NCBI GenBank assembly: GCA_031401035.1
Contig: JANNRA010000113.1
Location: 1-28,842 of the forward strand
Source of the DNA: JANNRA01 sp031401035
GTDB lineage: Bacteria; Desulfobacterota; Binatia; HRBIN30; CADEER01
Length of the DNA: 28,842 nucleotides
Direction of reading: 5' to 3'
Translations under genes and position numbers: made by a program
Notes under the pieces: model-generated
Told to the model about the DNA's origin: nothing
Database searches by the model: none
What the model saw: only the letters and a program-made list of their open reading frames with translations
In this document: positions 25,601 through 28,842 of the stretch, piece by piece
How the letters are laid out: the number at the start of each line of letters is the position of its first letter
Position numbering within the stretch: the first letter of the stretch is position 1

Positions 25601-27362
25601 GTGGCGCGGCGGTGACGGTGACCGAAACGGTTGTGCTGGCGACGGCTCCGGCCGTGTCGCGCGCCTGCACCGTGGCGCGGTAGTGGCCGCGCGCCGCGTA
25701 GGTGGCGGCGAGCGTCCGCGCCGCCCCCCAGGCGGTCTTCGGCGTCCCGTCGCCGAGGTCGAAGCGGAACTCCAGCGCGTCGTTGTTCGGATCGGTCGCG
25801 CTGGCCGTCAACGTCAGCGGCGCCCCCGGCGCGACGGGATAGGCCGAGGCGGTGAACGCCGAGATCACCGGCGGCGCATTGCCGCTCACCGTCGCGCCGG
25901 TCGAAAAGGTGAAGGAGTAGCCGATGATGCCGTTGCCGGCGGCGTCTTTGATGCCGCCGGCCGGCAGCACGACCTCGTAGGTCGTGTTGGGCAGCAGCGC
26001 CGCGTCGGGTTGGAAGGTCAGCACGTCGTCGAAGGAGAAGGTGATGCGCCCGGCCAGCGCCGCGCCGCCGAGCGGGCGGACGATGAACGTCTGGCCGTTG
26101 ACGATGGTGAAGCTCTCCAGCGTCTCGTGGATGAGCAGCGAGATCGGCGCGCGCAGCGGGTAGCCGCTGCGGCCGCTCTGCGGGATGTGGAAGGCCACCG
26201 ACGGCCCGCGCGTATCCGGCGCGGCCTGGTGCGCCCAGATGGCCATGCCCTCGTCCTCGCCGATGCCGCCGGTGACCAGCAGGTTGCCGAGCGGCAGCAG
26301 GAACTGGCTGGTGTCGATGCCGATCTGGCCGGGCTGGTTCGGGCGCGCGACGTTGCCGCCGTCGAGGTGCAGCACCGACTGGAAGGTGCGCATGTCGACC
26401 TTGTGGCCGCCCATGAAGGCGAACTCGTCCTGGAACTGGATGTACATCGACGCGGCGCCGGGCAGCGGCCGATCGGTGATGAAGCGCAGGTCGGACGGGT
26501 CGGTGGCATCGACGACGCGGAAACCGTTGCCGTCGCTGTTGTAGGGGAAGACGATGTACAGCCGGCCGTCGCCGCCGCCCCAGATCTCCGGGAAATAGCC
26601 GCCCGGACCGCCGGTGCTGAGCACGTCGAGCAACACCGGGTGGGTGGGGTCGGAGACGTCATAGGTCGCGACGCCGGTGCGGCTCTGGTCGGAGGCGAAG
26701 ATGAGCAGGTCGCCGAGCAGGAACGGGTGGCCGACGACGCCGGTGAGGCCGAGGTGGTCCCAGCGCGACTGCAGTTGCCAATCGCGGTAGATCTCGGCGT
26801 CCCCCGATACCTCGCCGTAGCTCCAGTAGGTGTCGTTGATGTACCAGGGCCCGAACAGGCAGCCGCGCGCCCCGGCGCAGGTGAGACCGGGGAAGGCGCC
26901 GCGCGTCACCGTGCGCGGCGTCGCGCTGGAGCGGAACGACCACTCGCCGCCCGGCGGCCAGTTGGAGCCGAGGATCAGATACTCGCCGCTGTGGAAGTAG
27001 CCGTGCGCGTTGATCGGCATCGGCGTCACGCCCCACTGCTGGCGCTCGACCGGCGCGCGCGGGTTGGTGATGTCCCAGGTGCGCACCTGGAAGTCGGCGC
27101 CGGGCTGGCTCGACGGCACCTCGGGCACCGTGAACAGGACGCCGCTGTGGTAGGCGATGATCGCCGTGCGGCCCTGCTGCGGCGCATTGAGGCCGCTCAG
27201 CACGGCGCCGGCGCTCTGCGCGACATTGGGGAAGCCCGGCGTCACCGGCGGCCCGACCTGGGCCCCGGCAGGCAGCGATGACCACAGCACCGCGCATGCG
27301 ACGGCAAGGCGCCACAACCGCGCCGCATGAGTCGATCCCGCCGTCCTGCGTTTCACCCGCAC
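22692..27362 (-). CDS. Giant secreted mosaic: beta-propellers, Ig/PKD-like domains, di-haem peroxidase with CBM-like insertion, dockerin
   Basis: 1556 residues, start GTG at 27362 (a GTG two codons later has better spacing to GAGGG). Order: signal peptide to about 35; LVIVD-like propeller about 40-390; Ig-like Big_5-type segment about 395-490 (TTYEVVLPAGGIKDAAGN); PKD domain about 494-590 (FDLGDGTPKTAW); YVTN propeller about 595-940; haem motif CATCH at 975-979, with FTGRGEGLRNTTTLHGRGG after it; haem motif CVTCH at 1107-1111; PYFHDGSAATLDDVF; a CBM6/35-like sandwich about 1205-1320 (VEYNNDDAVRG, LDEIVVST); return to the peroxidase end (LSSTDRANLLAYLRQL); a Thr/Pro linker about 1354-1383; a carboxypeptidase-regulatory-like domain; dockerin-like DVSGDGTISAYDAAKLL; and a Cys-containing tail. 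Likely extracellular or surface redox protein that binds glycan; substrate unknown. Confidence 0.88.
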   Translation of the reverse strand: MRVKRRTAGSTHAARLWRLAVACAVLWSSLPAGAQVGPPVTPGFPNVAQSAGAVLSGLNAPQQGRTAIIAYHSGVLFTVPEVPSSQPGADFQVRTWDITNPRAPVERQQWGVTPMPINAHGYFHSGEYLILGSNWPPGGEWSFRSSATPRTVTRGAFPGLTCAGARGCLFGPWYINDTYWSYGEVSGDAEIYRDWQLQSRWDHLGLTGVVGHPFLLGDLLIFASDQSRTGVATYDVSDPTHPVLLDVLSTGGPGGYFPEIWGGGDGRLYIVFPYNSDGNGFRVVDATDPSDLRFITDRPLPGAASMYIQFQDEFAFMGGHKVDMRTFQSVLHLDGGNVARPNQPGQIGIDTSQFLLPLGNLLVTGGIGEDEGMAIWAHQAAPDTRGPSVAFHIPQSGRSGYPLRAPISLLIHETLESFTIVNGQTFIVRPLGGAALAGRITFSFDDVLTFQPDAALLPNTTYEVVLPAGGIKDAAGNGIIGYSFTFSTGATVSGNAPPVISAFTASAYPVAPGAPLTLTASATDPNNDALEFRFDLGDGTPKTAWGAARTLAATYAARGHYRATVQARDTAGAVASTTVSVTVTAAPPAPPPSAGGQVLCDATARRVWAVNPDADTLASVDADTRATLLEVPVCDDPRAVVRAAGGQLWIACHDDDRLRVLDASGAPIASLATGYGSAPAGLAASPDGATIYVALAGAGALARFNAATRLETGRLALGPTPRAVAVSADGGRVLVTRFLSPRDRAEVWDVNAATFTLTRTLALPKFGGDANRDSTASGRGVLNHLAAIAIAPDGASAWVLGNKPNVERGLLFAADLDQDNTVRNVVAQIDLTTNTLRRAIDIDNSDSASALAFSPLGDYLLVALQGNNEVVVLDALAVAASTGLGGFVTRLGAGRAPQGLCVDATSGRAFVNDFLDRAVSVLDTDGLFRRGDLSVPSQQVSTVASEPLAAPVLTGKRIFYDASDTRMSAEGYMSCATCHLDGSHDGRVWDFTGRGEGLRNTTTLHGRGGMAHGNVHWSANFDEIQDFENDMRLAFGGEGFMTDVDFAARTAPLGAPKAGRSADLDALAAYVTALDAASLPRSPQRNADGSMTAAAQSGAAVFAAQGCVTCHAGARLTDSSVGAATLHDVGTLRTTSGQRLGAPLTGIDTPTLLGVWDTPPYFHDGSAATLDDVFRVAGGTVIAAESGSTSGNAGPVTQWVEYNNDDAVRGRAYVAISGTDGRLTLRNVNGGAGGVGALEVRYSSGYGVFNLTARVNGTAYATSLPLLGNEPGWRHVNWGTVRLENVSFAAGATNTIELSSTSSFPNISLDEIVVSTAAELAAAQPHRLVLGLSSTDRANLLAYLRQLDGRAAAGPGATPTATLPPTVPPTATRTPSATPPALTPGVVAGAVRHAGDGAGVAGVDVTLSGAAQATTQSIATGAFAFANVAPGAWTLRGARQGGTAGAVDAADATSALRLAVGLQSAGGAQALACDVSGDGTISAYDAAKLLQRLAGAMARFPVAVACASDWLVLPAAGGSGPVIAGGTCTPAALPVSPPIAAADFTTAAFGDCALDR

Positions 27363-27509
27363 CAGCCCTCGTTGCGCACCCGCATGCGGAGACGCTCCGC
27401 CTGCCGGGAATGATGCATTCGACCGTCCAAGTTCCGCGCCAGCCGCGGCACACCGACGGGCCTCGCAGCGGTGGTCGGTCGCGTCACAATTACGACCACG
27501 CGGCGTCGT

Positions 27510-27532
27510 GACACGCCCCTGGATGGCGTGTC
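27510..27532 (-). terminator. Hairpin after the NorD-like gene (possible terminator)
   Basis: GACACGCC (27510-27517) and GGCGTGTC (27525-27532) form a perfect 8-bp stem with a 7-base loop, beginning 4 nt after the TAG stop of the VWA gene. No T-run follows on the minus strand, so this is either a weak intrinsic terminator or a 3'-end stabilising hairpin. The remaining gap to 27363, the leader of the mosaic gene, also holds a 6-bp dyad at 27386-27400; I see no clear promoter. Confidence 0.5.
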
Positions 27533-27536
27533 GGGG

Positions 27537-28842
27537 CTAGCGCAGCAGCTCGGCGCAGACGCGCGCCATGGCGTTGGCGAGGTGGGCTGGCGAGGGCAGG
27601 ATGTGGAAGCGGGACGCCCCGAACATGCGCGGCAGGTACAGGCGCGCCTGGGCGTCGACGGCCAGCGCGAAGCACTCGACGGCGCCCGCCTCGGCCTCGC
27701 GTACGGCCTGGCGCACGTCGGCGATGCCGTAGCGGCCCTCGTAGCGGTCGAGGTCGGTCGGCTTGCCGTCGCTGACCAGCAGCAGCAGGCGCTTGCGCGC
27801 GCCGCTGCGCAGCAGCAGCTCGGTGGCGTGGCGTACGGCGGGGCCGACGCGCGTGTAGCCGGTCGGCGCGATGCCGGCCAGACGCGCGTAGCCCGCCGCC
27901 CAGGGCTCGCGAAAACCCTTCAAGGCCAGAAACCGGCAGTCGCGTCGCGTCTGGCTGTAGAAGGCGGCGATCCCGACCTCGTCGTAGAGGCCGCCGAGCG
28001 CCTCGCCGAGCACGACGACCGACTCCTTCTCGACGTCGAGCACGCGCCGATCGGCCACCCAGGCGTCGGTCGAGAGGCTGGCGTCGAGCAGGATCAACAC
28101 CGCGACGTCGCGCGAATGGCGGCGCCGGGCGGCGTACAAGCGGTCGCTGGCGCAGTCGCCGGCGCGCAGCCGGGCGTAGCGGTCGATCACGGCGTCGACA
28201 TCGATGTCCGGCCCGTCGGGTTGGCGCAGCCGCCAGGCACGGCCGGCCTCGACGCGCGCGAAGACGGCGCGCAGATCGTCGATGTGGCGGCGGTGGCGCC
28301 GGCGCACGTCGTGCAGCAGCGCCCCGGCCGTCTCGTCGGCCGGCGCCACGCTGGCACGCACGCGGCACCAGCCGCGGTGGTAGCGGTGCGCGGCGGCGTC
28401 CCATTCGTCGTACAGGACGCCGCCGCCGTCCGCCGCGTCGCTCACCTCGCCGGCGACGTCGCCGAACAGCACGTCGGCCTGATACACCGACGCCGTCGCA
28501 CGCCGTGAGCGCACCACCTGCGTCAATTCGAGCTCGTCGAGCGCGTCGCCGTGCGCCTGCAGCTCGTCGGCGCCGTCGATCTGCTTACGGCCGCCGGTGT
28601 ACTGCTCGAGCGTGTGCACCTTCTCGAAGGAATGTACGAGCGGATTCTGGCCCGCGGGGTCCTCGGGATGCTCGACTCGTTCGACCGCCTGACGCGGCCG
28701 GCTGCGCCGTTCGGTGCCGGTCGGCAGCGCGGCGGCGGCTCCCTCGGGCAGCGACGGCGCCGCCGCGGCGCGGCGCGACGCGGCGGCCGGCGTCAGCCAA
28801 CCCCACAGCGGCACCGCCAGCGGCGCGCGGCGCGGCCGGCCG
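27537..28842 (-). CDS. norD: NorD/CbbO-like protein with C-terminal VWA domain (5' end outside window)
   Basis: The frame is open to the window edge, so the N-terminus is missing; 434 codons are visible against roughly 600 or more for full NorD proteins. Counting from an internal GTG at 28814: the family segment SFEKVHTLEQYTGGRKQ at 62-78, EWDAAAHRYHRGWCRV around 137-152, and the VWA domain about 235-420 with a complete MIDAS (DASLS Asp244/Ser246/Ser248, Thr321 in PTGYTRVG, Asp349 in VSDGKPTD). NorD and CbbO work with an AAA+ partner (NorQ or CbbQ) in activating or inserting metal into nitric oxide reductase or Rubisco; the partner would lie beyond the edge. The sequence before SFEKVH is Ala/Arg/Pro-rich. 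Which target complex is served cannot be decided from this window. Confidence 0.85.
   Translation of the reverse strand, partial: GRPRRAPLAVPLWGWLTPAAASRRAAAAPSLPEGAAAALPTGTERRSRPRQAVERVEHPEDPAGQNPLVHSFEKVHTLEQYTGGRKQIDGADELQAHGDALDELELTQVVRSRRATASVYQADVLFGDVAGEVSDAADGGGVLYDEWDAAAHRYHRGWCRVRASVAPADETAGALLHDVRRRHRRHIDDLRAVFARVEAGRAWRLRQPDGPDIDVDAVIDRYARLRAGDCASDRLYAARRRHSRDVAVLILLDASLSTDAWVADRRVLDVEKESVVVLGEALGGLYDEVGIAAFYSQTRRDCRFLALKGFREPWAAGYARLAGIAPTGYTRVGPAVRHATELLLRSGARKRLLLLVSDGKPTDLDRYEGRYGIADVRQAVREAEAGAVECFALAVDAQARLYLPRMFGASRFHILPSPAHLANAMARVCAELLR

Noticed and set aside
22515..27281. A 1588-codon open frame on the plus strand
   Set aside because: Antisense shadow of the mosaic haem protein. 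Its translation is Arg/Gly/Val/Ala-rich noise and it would start inside the fucosidase gene.

Overview
The window is very GC-rich, about 28.8 kb, and looks like a chromosomal segment of an uncultured deltaproteobacterium-like organism, most probably of the Binatota/Desulfobacterota_B type. This placement is an inference. It rests on three things: secreted proteins carrying paired dockerin-like EF-hands of the C..DCNGDG.V..DEL type closed by cysteines; a C-terminal module with the pattern RKLLIKN...GYKYKDAE...APATCP, which I associate with such genomes; and the combination of wax-ester, P450 and secreted haem-protein genes. I see no phage, plasmid, CRISPR, rRNA or tRNA genes.

Layout. 1-220: low-complexity C/G runs with no supported gene. 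221-1594 (-): RIO1-type protein kinase with a long basic tail. 1778-4282 (+): alpha/beta hydrolase followed by a wax-ester synthase/diacylglycerol acyltransferase, each with its own ribosome binding site. 4231-4437 (+): out-of-frame remnant of a MauG/CcpA-type di-haem cytochrome c peroxidase, sitting on the 3' ends of the acyltransferase and of the next convergent gene. 4412-13285 (-): an 8.9-kb cyclic beta-1,2-glucan synthase, translationally coupled by an ATGA overlap to a 94-residue RRM RNA-binding protein at 13282-13566. 13877-13999 (+): a 40-residue basic MGDKSPKS-type protein lying antisense inside the 3' end of a secreted beta-propeller/di-haem protein (13870-17334, -). 17456-19413 (-): phoH and trmO, two nucleotides apart, behind a recognisable sigma70-like promoter. 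19532-22570 (+): cytochrome P450 and a secreted GH29 alpha-L-fucosidase with dockerin-like repeats. 22583-22690: perfect 32-bp inverted repeat between convergent genes. 22692-27362 (-): a 1556-residue secreted mosaic with propellers, Ig/PKD-like domains, two haem sites, a CBM-like insertion and a dockerin. 27537-window end (-): 3' part of a NorD/CbbO-like VWA protein.

Working together. The genes fall into short units rather than one pathway. Three themes recur: neutral-lipid or hydrophobic-substrate metabolism (hydrolase, WS/DGAT, P450); envelope and extracellular glycans (cyclic glucan synthase, fucosidase, CBM and dockerin modules); and exported di-haem redox proteins on beta-propeller scaffolds, with a dead third peroxidase. 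The points most worth checking are the antisense-nested small gene, the coupling of the RRM protein to the giant glucan synthase with a hairpin in the leader, the CBM inserted into a di-haem peroxidase, and the tandem 33-bp expansion inside the PhoH ATPase domain.
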